Positions 27,531-35,376 of a stretch of DNA of 64,000 nt are shown piece after piece (the stretch's first letter is position 1; every line of letters begins with the position of its first letter). The notes beneath the pieces are model-generated. The model had not been told where the DNA came from and did no database searches. It was given only the letters and a program-made list of their open reading frames with translations. Made by a program: the position numbers and the translations under genes. The stretch is from positions 1-64,000 of the forward strand of contig DDTM01000126.1 in NCBI GenBank assembly GCA_002344075.1, read 5' to 3'. Source of the DNA: Bacteroidetes bacterium UBA2364 (GTDB taxonomy: Bacteria; Bacteroidota; Rhodothermia; Rhodothermales; UBA2364).

Positions 27531-27712
27531 TGGAAGCCTTTTTCCATCTGATGTTTTGCTCTTTTGGTACACCCTGAGGGCATGTCTAAGGTGCCTATAT
27601 TCTGCGGAACGTGCTCTTATTGATTTAAACCGGCCATCAATCACAATATCCCAACTTGTAGCCATGGACTTGGAATACGGTTACCAAGGAGTAGAATTAC
27701 TACCATCGAAGT

Positions 27713-27744
27713 AAAAAAAGGGACTTCCTCATCCGGAAAGTCCC
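27713..27744 (-). terminator. Intrinsic terminator of malQ
   Basis: On the minus strand GGGACTTTCC pairs with GGAAGTCCC (one bulged base), followed by TTTTTTT. It lies 23 bp beyond the malQ stop codon and matches that gene's direction. Confidence 0.75.
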
Positions 27745-27767
27745 TTGCCACTGATTACCAAGCAAGT

Positions 27768-29294
27768 TTAGGCCCGCTTATTTAGCCTTCCGGCGGTCTC
27801 GGTTAATTCCCGCAAAGACCTCGCCAAATCATCAGAAAACGCATCAGATTTGGCACGCCATTGCCAGTTTCCAGACGGGTGGCCCGGAAAATTCATGCGT
27901 GCGCCTTCATCTAAGGCCAGTAAGTCCTGCATCGGCACGATGGCCGTATCCGAGGGACAGAAGAAGCAGGTCTGGATCAAATCCCAAACCACCGACGACC
28001 CATCCACATTCAGGTATTCACAGAATTTACGCTTCTCGGCCTCGGTTGCATCTTTTTGCCACCATCCTTTTGTAGTGTTGTTGTCGTGCGTGCCAGTATA
28101 GGTGACCGAGTTGGGTTTGTATCGGTGGGGAAGGTGCGGGTACAAATCGGCCTCAGAGGTGGCACCAATATCTAAGGCAAAAGCAAATTGCAGAATATGC
28201 ATGCCGGGAAAGGAGAAATGATCCCGTAGGTTATGAACACTTGGAGTCATCAATCCCAAGTCTTCGGCCATAATGGGAAGTTTTCCAAGAGCATCCAATA
28301 CGGCCTGAAACAAAGCAGTTCCTGGCCCTTTCTCCCATTTCCCATTGACGGCAGTCTCGTCTCCTCCCGGAACTGCCCAGTATTCGGCAAAGCCTCGAAA
28401 GTGGTCAATCCGGATAATATCCACAATGTCTAATAGCGCACGGAATCGTTCAATCCACCATTGATAGCCGTCTTCAGCCATTTTATCCCAACGATATAAC
28501 GGATTACCCCAAAGCTGACCCGTTTCGCTAAAATAATCGGGTGGAACCCCAGCCACAATCGTTGGATTCGCTTGGGCATCAAAATAAAACAATGCAGGCT
28601 TCGCCCACGCTTCAGCACTGTCGCGAGCCACAAAAATGGGCAAATCGCCAATGACTTCGATACCTTGGGCATTTGCACGTTGTTTGACCCGTGCCCATTG
28701 GCTAAAAAATACCCATTGCTGATATTGGTACAGTTGAACACTTTCGGAAAGCCTTTCTTTCGCACCCGCCAAAGCAGCCGGATCCCGCAGTTTGAGCGGA
28801 AGTGGCCACTCCCACCATGCCTTTCCACCCAAGTCGTTTTTAATGGCCATAAACAAGGAGAAGTCATCTAACCAGCTTGAGTACTGGGCACAAAACGCCT
28901 CAAAATCTGTCTTTTGGGCAGTGGTTCCTTCTTCCATAAAATAATCAAAAGACTCTCTGAGAATCAGTTTTTTGGACAGAACCACCTTTCCAAAATCTAC
29001 CCGATCTTCTTTATCCCCTTTAAATCCTTCTAAGGGCTGCGCTTTAAGCAAGCCATCAGCAATAAGCCTTTCCGGGCTTACCAGTAAAGGATTTCCGGCA
29101 AAAGCCGAAAAGCATTGATACGGAGAGTCGCCATATCCAGTAGGGCCGAGTGGAAGGATTTGCCAATACCGTTGTCCGGCTTTGTGTAAAAAGTCCAGAA
29201 AGCGATCGCACGATTTGCCCAGATCGCCAATTCCCGGCGAATCGGGTAAACTGGAAACATGGAGGAGAACGCCAGATGCACGAGGAAACGCCAT
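27768..29294 (-). CDS. malQ: 4-alpha-glucanotransferase
   Basis: Amylomaltase (GH77) of the cytoplasm, which transfers alpha-1,4-glucan segments between maltodextrins and frees glucose. Recognised by RASGVLLHVSSLPDSPGIGDLG at the N-terminus, GDLPIFVARDSAEAW, IIRIDHFRGFAEYW (nucleophile Asp), IMAEDLG (acid/base Glu) and THDNNTTKGWW. At 508 residues it has the usual length. The ATG at 29292-29294 is supported by the conserved N-terminus. Transcribed alone or after pepF, 161 bp downstream of it, with its own terminator. Confidence 0.95.
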   Translation of the reverse strand: MAFPRASGVLLHVSSLPDSPGIGDLGKSCDRFLDFLHKAGQRYWQILPLGPTGYGDSPYQCFSAFAGNPLLVSPERLIADGLLKAQPLEGFKGDKEDRVDFGKVVLSKKLILRESFDYFMEEGTTAQKTDFEAFCAQYSSWLDDFSLFMAIKNDLGGKAWWEWPLPLKLRDPAALAGAKERLSESVQLYQYQQWVFFSQWARVKQRANAQGIEVIGDLPIFVARDSAEAWAKPALFYFDAQANPTIVAGVPPDYFSETGQLWGNPLYRWDKMAEDGYQWWIERFRALLDIVDIIRIDHFRGFAEYWAVPGGDETAVNGKWEKGPGTALFQAVLDALGKLPIMAEDLGLMTPSVHNLRDHFSFPGMHILQFAFALDIGATSEADLYPHLPHRYKPNSVTYTGTHDNNTTKGWWQKDATEAEKRKFCEYLNVDGSSVVWDLIQTCFFCPSDTAIVPMQDLLALDEGARMNFPGHPSGNWQWRAKSDAFSDDLARSLRELTETAGRLNKRA

Positions 29295-29455
29295 TATGTT
29301 TTTAGTTCGGGTGAGTAGGTAGCAAAGAAGTGCCCGACTTTGTTGTTAAATCAGGCACAAATAATTACAAAACTTCTAATTTTGTGGAGCCTTATAAATT
29401 ACAAAAAGCAATACCCGCATTAGACGTATCTAAGATGAAAAAACAAGGCTTTGGT

Positions 29456-31231
29456 TCAATGCAAGGCAGCCAGTGCTTCTGCTTGTTCCAACATTTCTGC
29501 AATGGCTTGTAGCCCGTCTTGCCAGAAGGCAGGATTGGTGAGGTCAACACCCAATTTCCCAACCAAGACATGTGGCCAATCACTACCGCCAGCCCGAAGC
29601 AAGTTCAGATAAGATTCAGCAAAATCTTGCCCTTGCTGCTGATAGGCTTTGTATAAAGAAAGAACCAACAATTCCCCAAAAGCATAGGCGTACACATAAC
29701 CCGGCGTATGCAAAAAGTGTGGAATATAACTCCACCAAATTTTGTAATGATCGCCTAAGGTAACACTATCCCCAAACATGGCTTGTTGTGTGTCTCGCCA
29801 CATGGCAGAAAAATCCTCGGTGGTCTGTTCCCCTTTTTCGCGCCGAGCAGTATGAATTTGTGCCTCAAACCGATTCATGGCAATTTGTCGAAAGACCGTC
29901 GCGAATGAATCATCTAATTTAGACATCAATAAGGCAAGTCGGTTTTTCGGATTCTCTTCGTTTTGAATCAATTCCTGAAAGACCAGCATTTCGCCAAAAA
30001 CGGAGGCCGTTTCCGCCGTTGTAAGCGGAGTGTCTGCATGAAAAACACCTTGTTCCCGCGAGAGATACTGATGCACCCCATGCCCCAACTCATGAGCCAA
30101 AGTCTGAACATCACGCACCCTTCCGGTAAAATTCATAAAAATATAGGGGTGTACACTTGGAACTGCTCCATGTGAGTATGCACCGCCACGCTTTCCGGGC
30201 GAAATTGGGGCATCAATCCATTGCTGATCAAAAAACAATCCTACAATACGCCCTAATTCTGGATGAAAGCGGGAATAGGCATCCCGCACAATGCGCTCTG
30301 CTTCTTGCCATGTATATTGCGTCTCGGTTTCACCCACGGGAGCATACCGATCATAGTCCATCATTTCGTCTAATCCCAACAAACGCTTCTTCAGTTTGTA
30401 GAAACGGGAAACCAGGTCGTATCGTCCGGTAACCGCTTGTACCAACGCTTCTACGGTATCATCCTCAATTTCATTGGCCGCATTTCGGCTACTGATCCAC
30501 GTCGCATATCCCCGAAGACGATCAGTGGATGCCTTATCCGCCAGAATGGTATTAAAAATGAAGGTTAAAATACGCGCATGTTTCTCCAAGCCTTCGGTAA
30601 GCGAGAATGCCGCCTCTTGTCGAAGAGACCGATCGGGGTCGCTTAATTTGGTAAGTACCTCTTGTTCCGTCACCTCTTGTCCACGAAGTGAAAAGACCGC
30701 CGCCCCCAAGATCTCGTCGAAGAAGCGATTCCACGCACCCACACCTGTATTGGACTTTTCGGAAAGGATTTTCTCCTCTGACTCCGAAAGCAAATGTTTC
30801 TTTTGGATTTGTTGCAGTTCTAAATAATGACGATAAGGTGCCAAGTATGGCGAATCTAACAACTCATAGGCCGTTTGAGTATCAATTACAGACCACTCGA
30901 CCTCTACAAAGATCAGGTATTGAGAAACCTTCGTGTATTCCTCCCGAACGGTTTGCAGCAGTGCCCCTCGCTTAGGGTCCGTAGTTTGGGTGGACCAATC
31001 TAAGTAAGCATATGTATAGGCTTTTCCGACTTCGTCGTGCAGTTCGGCCAATGCTGCCATCATATCTGCAAGTCCGCGATCATCTAAGCCAGCGATACGG
31101 CCACGATAGGCTTCTGCAAATATTTTTGCTTTTTCGGTAACCACAGCCAATGCCTGAAGCAGGGCTTGTGCATCCGTGTACAGATCCTTTAAGTTCCAGC
31201 GAATCGTTTCGGCTCCGGTTATTTGTGTCAT
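29456..31231 (-). CDS. pepF: M3 family oligoendopeptidase F
   Basis: A cytoplasmic zinc metallopeptidase that degrades oligopeptides. The LAHELGHGVHQYLS segment is the HExxH zinc motif in M3 context, and a downstream glutamate region is seen in TTAETASVFGEMLVFQ. The N-terminal WNLKDLYTD and helix-rich segments around 100-200 match oligoendopeptidase F. Length 591 residues, no signal peptide. It is divergent from the ytxJ gene. Confidence 0.93.
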   Translation of the reverse strand: MTQITGAETIRWNLKDLYTDAQALLQALAVVTEKAKIFAEAYRGRIAGLDDRGLADMMAALAELHDEVGKAYTYAYLDWSTQTTDPKRGALLQTVREEYTKVSQYLIFVEVEWSVIDTQTAYELLDSPYLAPYRHYLELQQIQKKHLLSESEEKILSEKSNTGVGAWNRFFDEILGAAVFSLRGQEVTEQEVLTKLSDPDRSLRQEAAFSLTEGLEKHARILTFIFNTILADKASTDRLRGYATWISSRNAANEIEDDTVEALVQAVTGRYDLVSRFYKLKKRLLGLDEMMDYDRYAPVGETETQYTWQEAERIVRDAYSRFHPELGRIVGLFFDQQWIDAPISPGKRGGAYSHGAVPSVHPYIFMNFTGRVRDVQTLAHELGHGVHQYLSREQGVFHADTPLTTAETASVFGEMLVFQELIQNEENPKNRLALLMSKLDDSFATVFRQIAMNRFEAQIHTARREKGEQTTEDFSAMWRDTQQAMFGDSVTLGDHYKIWWSYIPHFLHTPGYVYAYAFGELLVLSLYKAYQQQGQDFAESYLNLLRAGGSDWPHVLVGKLGVDLTNPAFWQDGLQAIAEMLEQAEALAALH

Positions 31232-31397
31232 ATATAAATCCTGATATTATTGGGTAAACAAGAATGATTTTAGGATTCAAACAAGAGACCAACCTGTAGT
31301 CTCGAAGTGAATTTAGTAACAAGGCTTGAACCCCTGTTCTTTTTTTCGGTAAGATTCTTCAAAATAATGTTCTAAAAACAACCAGCAGTATCTGCTT

Positions 31398-31748
31398 ATG
31401 CCATACGCCAACTTTGCCTCCTTGTCCAAAACAGAAGAACTTGATGCCGCCATCAAGGCATCGTTCTCGGAACCAATTGTGCTGTTTAAGCACAGTGCCA
31501 CGTGCTCTATTAGCCTGCGGGCAGAACGGGAAATGCAGTCTCTGAACGAAGAATCGGACCCCAAGATATATCAATTAATCGTTCAACGTTCCCGAAATTT
31601 ATCTTTTCATATCGCACAAATTTTTGGCATTGTACACGAATCACCACAAATTATTATTTTACAAGACGGAAAAGCCGTTTTTAACACCTCCCACGGCCAT
31701 GTGCGTGCACAAGTGGTGCGTGAGGCCCTCCAGACCATTACCGCTTAG
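31398..31748 (+). CDS. ytxJ: YtxJ-type monothiol bacilliredoxin
   Basis: A small thioredoxin-fold protein (116 residues) of the bacillithiol system. It shows the FKHSATCSIS active-site block, with TCxIS as the single redox cysteine, and the following SPQIIILQDGKAVFNTSHGHV (cis-proline SPQ). It would remove bacillithiol from protein thiols in the cytoplasm. It starts a two-gene unit with a TlpA-like protein 6 bp downstream, suggesting a thiol redox operon. Bacillithiol use by this organism is an inference from this gene. Confidence 0.85.
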   Translation: MPYANFASLSKTEELDAAIKASFSEPIVLFKHSATCSISLRAEREMQSLNEESDPKIYQLIVQRSRNLSFHIAQIFGIVHESPQIIILQDGKAVFNTSHGHVRAQVVREALQTITA

Positions 31749-31754
31749 TCCCAC

Positions 31755-32294
31755 ATGAAACAGGTTTACATCCTAACAGGCGTCTTAATGGCCCTTCTGC
31801 TTGTATTTGCCATTACCAAACCAACCGAGGGGTCTTTCTTGGATCCCAACACCCAAAATGCAACCACCAAAGCGAAAGCCTCTGACTTTAGCTTGGCCGA
31901 TATGAACGGCAAAACAGTTCGTTTATCGGATCACAAAGGTAAAGTGGTGATTCTGAATTTTTGGGCAACTTGGTGTGGCCCGTGTGTAAAAGAAATCCCA
32001 GATCTCATAGGTCTTCAACACCGATACAAAGGCAAGATTCAGGTCATCGGGGTTTCAGTGGATGTGAACGGCTTTCAGGATGTTGTCCCGTTTATTCAAC
32101 AAAAGCAGTTCTCCTTAAACTATCCGATAATTGTGGCCAATCATCCTATGTTGGAAGCCTATAAAAACCCTTCCTTTCTTCCCACTACTTTTGTCATAGA
32201 CCAAAAAGGGTTTCTTCGTAAGGAAAGTATTGGCGTCATAAATGTCCCTAAGATTAGTCAGGAAATTGAGGACTTGATAGATGAAGGGGACTGA
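31755..32294 (+). CDS. TlpA/ResA-like thiol-disulfide oxidoreductase
   Basis: A membrane-anchored, periplasm-facing thioredoxin-fold protein of 179 residues. A single hydrophobic N-terminal segment (about 3-20) tethers it. The thioredoxin fold follows from about 42, with NFWATWCGPCVKEIP (CxxC at 74-77), the family signature of TlpA/ResA. The likely role is reducing disulfides in extracytoplasmic proteins such as apocytochromes. It follows ytxJ by 6 bp and is convergent with mtgA. Confidence 0.9.
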   Translation: MKQVYILTGVLMALLLVFAITKPTEGSFLDPNTQNATTKAKASDFSLADMNGKTVRLSDHKGKVVILNFWATWCGPCVKEIPDLIGLQHRYKGKIQVIGVSVDVNGFQDVVPFIQQKQFSLNYPIIVANHPMLEAYKNPSFLPTTFVIDQKGFLRKESIGVINVPKISQEIEDLIDEGD

Positions 32295-32304
32295 TCTTTT
32301 TGAT

Positions 32305-33021
32305 TTAATATCCCATCGCCCGCATACGTTTTTGAATAATACGGCTGTATCGGTTCATCGCTTGTGGCTTACGTGTGAGGGGTGCCGGCAGGCAGGCGGC
32401 CAAACGTGATGCCTGATTTCGGTTGATCTTCGATGATGGAATATGATAATGGTATCGGGCAGCCGCTTCGGCGCCATAAACACCTTTGCCCCATTCTACC
32501 ACATTGATATACAATTCCAGTATCCGATCTTTCGGCAGGATCAACTCCGCCAAGGGTGCAATCGTGAATTCCATTGCCTTACGCAAATAAGAACGATGCG
32601 TCGTAAAAAAGAGGTTCTTCACGAGTTGTTGGGTAATGGTAGATCCTCCACGGAGCGAATTCCGCTTTTCCGACATGGCTTGTTCAAGTGCGTCAAAGTC
32701 TATTCCATCATGTTCAAAAAAACGAGTATCTTCGGCGGCCACCACTGCATGTTGTAAATGTGAGGAGATGGCTGTCATTGGGCGATATAACATCCGGACT
32801 TCCAGCCATTCTCCCTCGAAGGCTACCTCCACCCGATGTTGAAGTTGTACCATCGAAAAAGCTGGTGGCAAAAACCGCAAATATACCAGTACCAGAACAC
32901 AATAAACATGAAATCCAGCAAAAACAAGCAAACCCCAACGCAAAAAACGTGCCCACAAAGGACGTTTTTTGCGTTGAGGTACTTTGTTATCTGGCGTGGT
33001 GGGCCTGGCAGAATGCGCCAT
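32305..33021 (-). CDS. mtgA: Monofunctional biosynthetic peptidoglycan transglycosylase
   Basis: A GT51 glycosyltransferase that polymerises lipid II. There is one N-terminal membrane helix (about 28-48), then the catalytic motifs AVVAAEDTRFFEHDGIDF (catalytic Glu), RGGSTITQQLVKNLF and KDRILELYINVVEWGKGVYGAEAAA. The length of 238 residues and absence of a transpeptidase domain fit MtgA. It starts 35 bp after the greA stop on the same strand, so the two are probably co-transcribed. Confidence 0.95.
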   Translation of the reverse strand: MAHSARPTTPDNKVPQRKKRPLWARFLRWGLLVFAGFHVYCVLVLVYLRFLPPAFSMVQLQHRVEVAFEGEWLEVRMLYRPMTAISSHLQHAVVAAEDTRFFEHDGIDFDALEQAMSEKRNSLRGGSTITQQLVKNLFFTTHRSYLRKAMEFTIAPLAELILPKDRILELYINVVEWGKGVYGAEAAARYHYHIPSSKINRNQASRLAACLPAPLTRKPQAMNRYSRIIQKRMRAMGY

Positions 33022-33056
33022 GCAAATACAATTTATGAGGAAAAGCCCTGTGAAGT

Positions 33057-33530
33057 CTATCGGCTGATTTCCAGAATTTCAAACTTAATGATACCAGCCG
33101 GTACTTTCACATCCACAATCTCCCCAACAGACCGTCCCAGCAGGGCCTTACCTATCGGACTATTGACCGAAATCTTGTTTTGGGAAAAATTAGCTTCGCG
33201 GTCTGATGTCAGGGTATAGGTCACTTCTTGGTTCATTTTATGGTTTTTAACCCGAACCTTAGACAAGATATAAGCTTTGCTCAGATCCATCTTGCTGTCA
33301 TCCACGACCCTTGCATTTTGGATCATTTCATTTAACTGAGCAATCCGCGCCTCCAAAAGGCCTTGTGCATCTTTGGCCGCATCATATTCCGCATTCTCCG
33401 ACAAATCACCTTGTGCCCGTGCCTCTGCAATGGCTTGGGCAATTCGGGCACGCTCTTTCGTCTTGAGAAACTGCAACTCTTCATTCAATTTATTTAGCCC
33501 ATCTTGTGACAAATACAGTGTCTCGCTCAT
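33057..33530 (-). CDS. greA: Transcription elongation factor GreA
   Basis: Rescues backtracked RNA polymerase by stimulating transcript cleavage. The 157-residue protein has an N-terminal coiled coil (LNKLNEELQFLKTKERARIAQAI...EARAQGDLSENAEYDAAK) whose tip carries the acidic D/E pair, and a C-terminal domain with GKALLGRSVGEIVDVKVP. The start is decided by a clear Shine-Dalgarno AAAGGAG just upstream of ATG 33528-33530, unusual in this genome. Its leader holds a terminator hairpin directly after a candidate promoter. Confidence 0.95.
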   Translation of the reverse strand: MSETLYLSQDGLNKLNEELQFLKTKERARIAQAIAEARAQGDLSENAEYDAAKDAQGLLEARIAQLNEMIQNARVVDDSKMDLSKAYILSKVRVKNHKMNQEVTYTLTSDREANFSQNKISVNSPIGKALLGRSVGEIVDVKVPAGIIKFEILEISR

Positions 33531-33561
33531 GGCTCAACTCTCCTTTAGCGTTGTGTACGAT

Positions 33562-33607
33562 AAAAAAAGATCGCCCCATCCGTTTAATACCGTCGGATGC
33601 GGCGATC
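33562..33607 (-). terminator. Terminator hairpin in the greA leader
   Basis: On the minus strand GATCGCCGCATCCG pairs with CGGATGGGGCGATC (13 of 14 positions, one central G.G mismatch), loop of 11 nt, then TTTTTTT. It ends 32 bp before the greA start and is followed by the Shine-Dalgarno. No minus-strand gene lies immediately upstream, so it appears to act within the greA transcript, as an attenuator or the source of a short RNA. Confidence 0.8.
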
Positions 33608-33613
33608 ATGAAT

Positions 33614-33644
33614 GTAAAATAAGAACTTTTTCCGTCTAAAAAAA
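33614..33644 (-). promoter_or_regulatory. Candidate greA promoter (Bacteroidota type)
   Basis: On the minus strand TTTT (33641-33644) and TATTTTAC (33614-33621) are separated by 19 bp, approximating the Bacteroidota consensus TTTG-N19-TAnnTTTG. The predicted start point (about 33607-33609) coincides with the 5' base of the terminator hairpin. Confidence 0.45.
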
Positions 33645-33754
33645 GGGGGGGCATAAAAATGATAGAGACTTCGCGCATTATCAGGCTACCCAGGAACCTC
33701 ATTTCACGTTTTGTCGTTCTCGAAGTCATCAGATAAGCCAAAAAAATCTTCAAT

Positions 33755-34090
33755 ATGACAGAACTCAGCATAACCCCTAAAGCAATTGACAAAATAAAGA
33801 CGTTGGCTACCACCGAGGGGATAGACTGGAATCAACAATTCCTCCGTGTAGCAGTAGTGAGTGGTGGTTGTTCCGGCCTCACGTATGATCTGGGCTGGGA
33901 CTCCGTAGAACAAGCTGAAGACCTATTGCTCGAAACACACGGTGTGCGCGTGGCAATGGATCTAAATGCACAACTCTATATCGAGGGTTCTACATTAGAT
34001 TTCACCGATGGGTTAGAGGGCAAAGGATTTCATTTTAACAACCCCCAAGCGGTACGAAATTGCGCGTGCGGTGAGTCTTTCTCGGTATGA
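33755..34090 (+). CDS. IscA/SufA/ErpA-type iron-sulfur assembly protein
   Basis: A HesB-family A-type carrier for Fe-S cluster assembly in the cytoplasm. The 111-residue protein has the three conserved cysteines: C39 in SGGCSGLTYDL and C103/C105 in the C-terminal RNCACGESF. The sequence does not separate IscA, SufA and ErpA. Its gene is alone on the plus strand, divergent from greA. Confidence 0.93.
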   Translation: MTELSITPKAIDKIKTLATTEGIDWNQQFLRVAVVSGGCSGLTYDLGWDSVEQAEDLLLETHGVRVAMDLNAQLYIEGSTLDFTDGLEGKGFHFNNPQAVRNCACGESFSV

Positions 34091-34163
34091 TTTCAAGTAA
34101 GCTATACAATTGACATATTGCCATAGACCGCATTTTGATGTATCTTGGATACTCTTAAAAAAT

Positions 34164-34237
34164 GCGCTTATAGCTCAGCTGGATAGAGCGTTGGATTCCG
34201 GTTCCAAAGGCCGGGGGTTCAAATCCTCCTAAGCGCA
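34164..34237 (+). tRNA. tRNA-Arg (anticodon CCG)
   Basis: A complete cloverleaf. The acceptor GCGCTTA pairs with TAAGCGC; the D arm is GCTC/GAGC; the anticodon stem TTGGA/TCCAA surrounds loop TTCCGGT with anticodon CCG; the T arm is GGGGG/CCTCC (one G-T pair) with TTCAAAT. The discriminator is A. CCA is not encoded. The length is 74 nt. Confidence 0.95.
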
Positions 34238-34240
34238 CGC

Positions 34241-34274
34241 AAAAGAGCCTCTCGGCCAGAGAGGCTCTTTTTTT
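34241..34274 (+). terminator. Intrinsic terminator after tRNA-Arg
   Basis: AAAAGAGCCTCTC pairs perfectly with GAGAGGCTCTTTT around a 5-nt loop, followed by TTT. An A tract on the left arm means it can also end transcripts on the minus strand from the Bax inhibitor-1 family gene. Confidence 0.85.
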
Positions 34275-34342
34275 CATCTCACTCAAATCATCGAGAACTA
34301 AATATCTACAAAAACGAATGCCTAATGAATTGGACAACCGTT

Positions 34343-35083
34343 TTATTTACGGAATTTACTGAGCAAGCGCAGCAGTTCGATGTACAACCAAACCAAGGTA
34401 ACAGTCAGACCAAAAGCGGCATACCACTCCATATATTTAGGAAGACCATAGGCAGGGCCTTTCTCTACAAAATCGAAATCGAGAATCAAGTTAAAGGCTG
34501 CCAACCCCGTTGCGAATACACTAAACCCAATCCCCAAAATGCCCTTGTCATGAATGAGGGGCATGGGAAAATCAAACGCAAATTGAGCCACAAGTGCAAT
34601 TAGATAAAACGTAAACAAAGCCAGCGTCGCGGCAATCAATACACTCCGGAACATCTGTGTTGCGCGGATCCAACCCAACCGATAGGATATCAACATGACA
34701 AAAAATGTAACGAATGTCAAACCAACAGCCTGAATCACCAGCCCTGGATATCGAGATTCGTAATGGGCCGATAGAACCCCAATCAACAATCCTTCCAGAA
34801 TAGCATAAACCGGAGCAAGAAAAGCAGACCATGTTTTCTTAAAAACAATCACAAAAGACAAAATCAGCCCTCCAAAGAAGCCCAAGCCACCCATTACCAA
34901 GGCAGCGTTTGGATTGGTACTCATTTGGAACCACGTCCAAGCAGCTCCGGCAAAAACCAGCCCAAGCATAATGAACGATTTATTGAGGGTCCCTTGTTGG
35001 GTCATTCGTTCCCCTTGAATATCGGTAATTTGTTCAAGAGCACTTTCCGAGAAGACAGGATTTGAAGTATTCATTTTAGGCAT
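34343..35083 (-). CDS. Bax inhibitor-1/YccA family membrane protein
   Basis: A 246-residue inner-membrane protein with seven hydrophobic segments, starting after a hydrophilic N-terminus of about 28 residues. The segment LTFVTFFVMLISYR and the C-terminal NLILDFDFVEKGPAYGLPKYMEWYAAFGLTVTLVWLYIELLRLL are characteristic of the Bax inhibitor-1/YccA (TMBIM) family, which includes calcium-leak channels. The bacterial role is not settled. It is monocistronic, divergent from the TonB receptor gene. Confidence 0.92.
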   Translation of the reverse strand: MPKMNTSNPVFSESALEQITDIQGERMTQQGTLNKSFIMLGLVFAGAAWTWFQMSTNPNAALVMGGLGFFGGLILSFVIVFKKTWSAFLAPVYAILEGLLIGVLSAHYESRYPGLVIQAVGLTFVTFFVMLISYRLGWIRATQMFRSVLIAATLALFTFYLIALVAQFAFDFPMPLIHDKGILGIGFSVFATGLAAFNLILDFDFVEKGPAYGLPKYMEWYAAFGLTVTLVWLYIELLRLLSKFRK

Positions 35084-35376
35084 TCTTTAGGGTTTATTGA
35101 ATAGATGACGCAGAATAACGTATTAGAAGTTGCTATACGATGTTTAGGGTAAAAGGTTCACACATCCGCCATAGATTAATTTTTTTAACTTTTATGACAC
35201 TCTTTCTGAACATTTTGCAATTCTGGTACATAACCTATACCAAATTCGTTGTATATTTCTGCGACTACCAAGTCCTGCCAACCCGCTATAAAATGCCCTC
35301 CCTACCATATAAAACACAACCTTAGTACTGGTTGTCGGGACTGCACGCACCTTTTCATTTTTATCCTAATACTTTT

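Noticed and set aside
34164..34274. tRNA-Arg as an integration site for a mobile element
   Set aside because: No integrase gene and no duplicated tRNA 3' end is visible nearby.
34155..34337. Minus-strand frame of 60 codons over tRNA-Arg
   Set aside because: It reads through the antisense of a tRNA and its terminator; not a gene.
35084..35376. Riboswitch (for example cobalamin) upstream of the TonB-dependent receptor
   Set aside because: No conserved B12-box or other riboswitch core could be recognised in the 293-bp leader.
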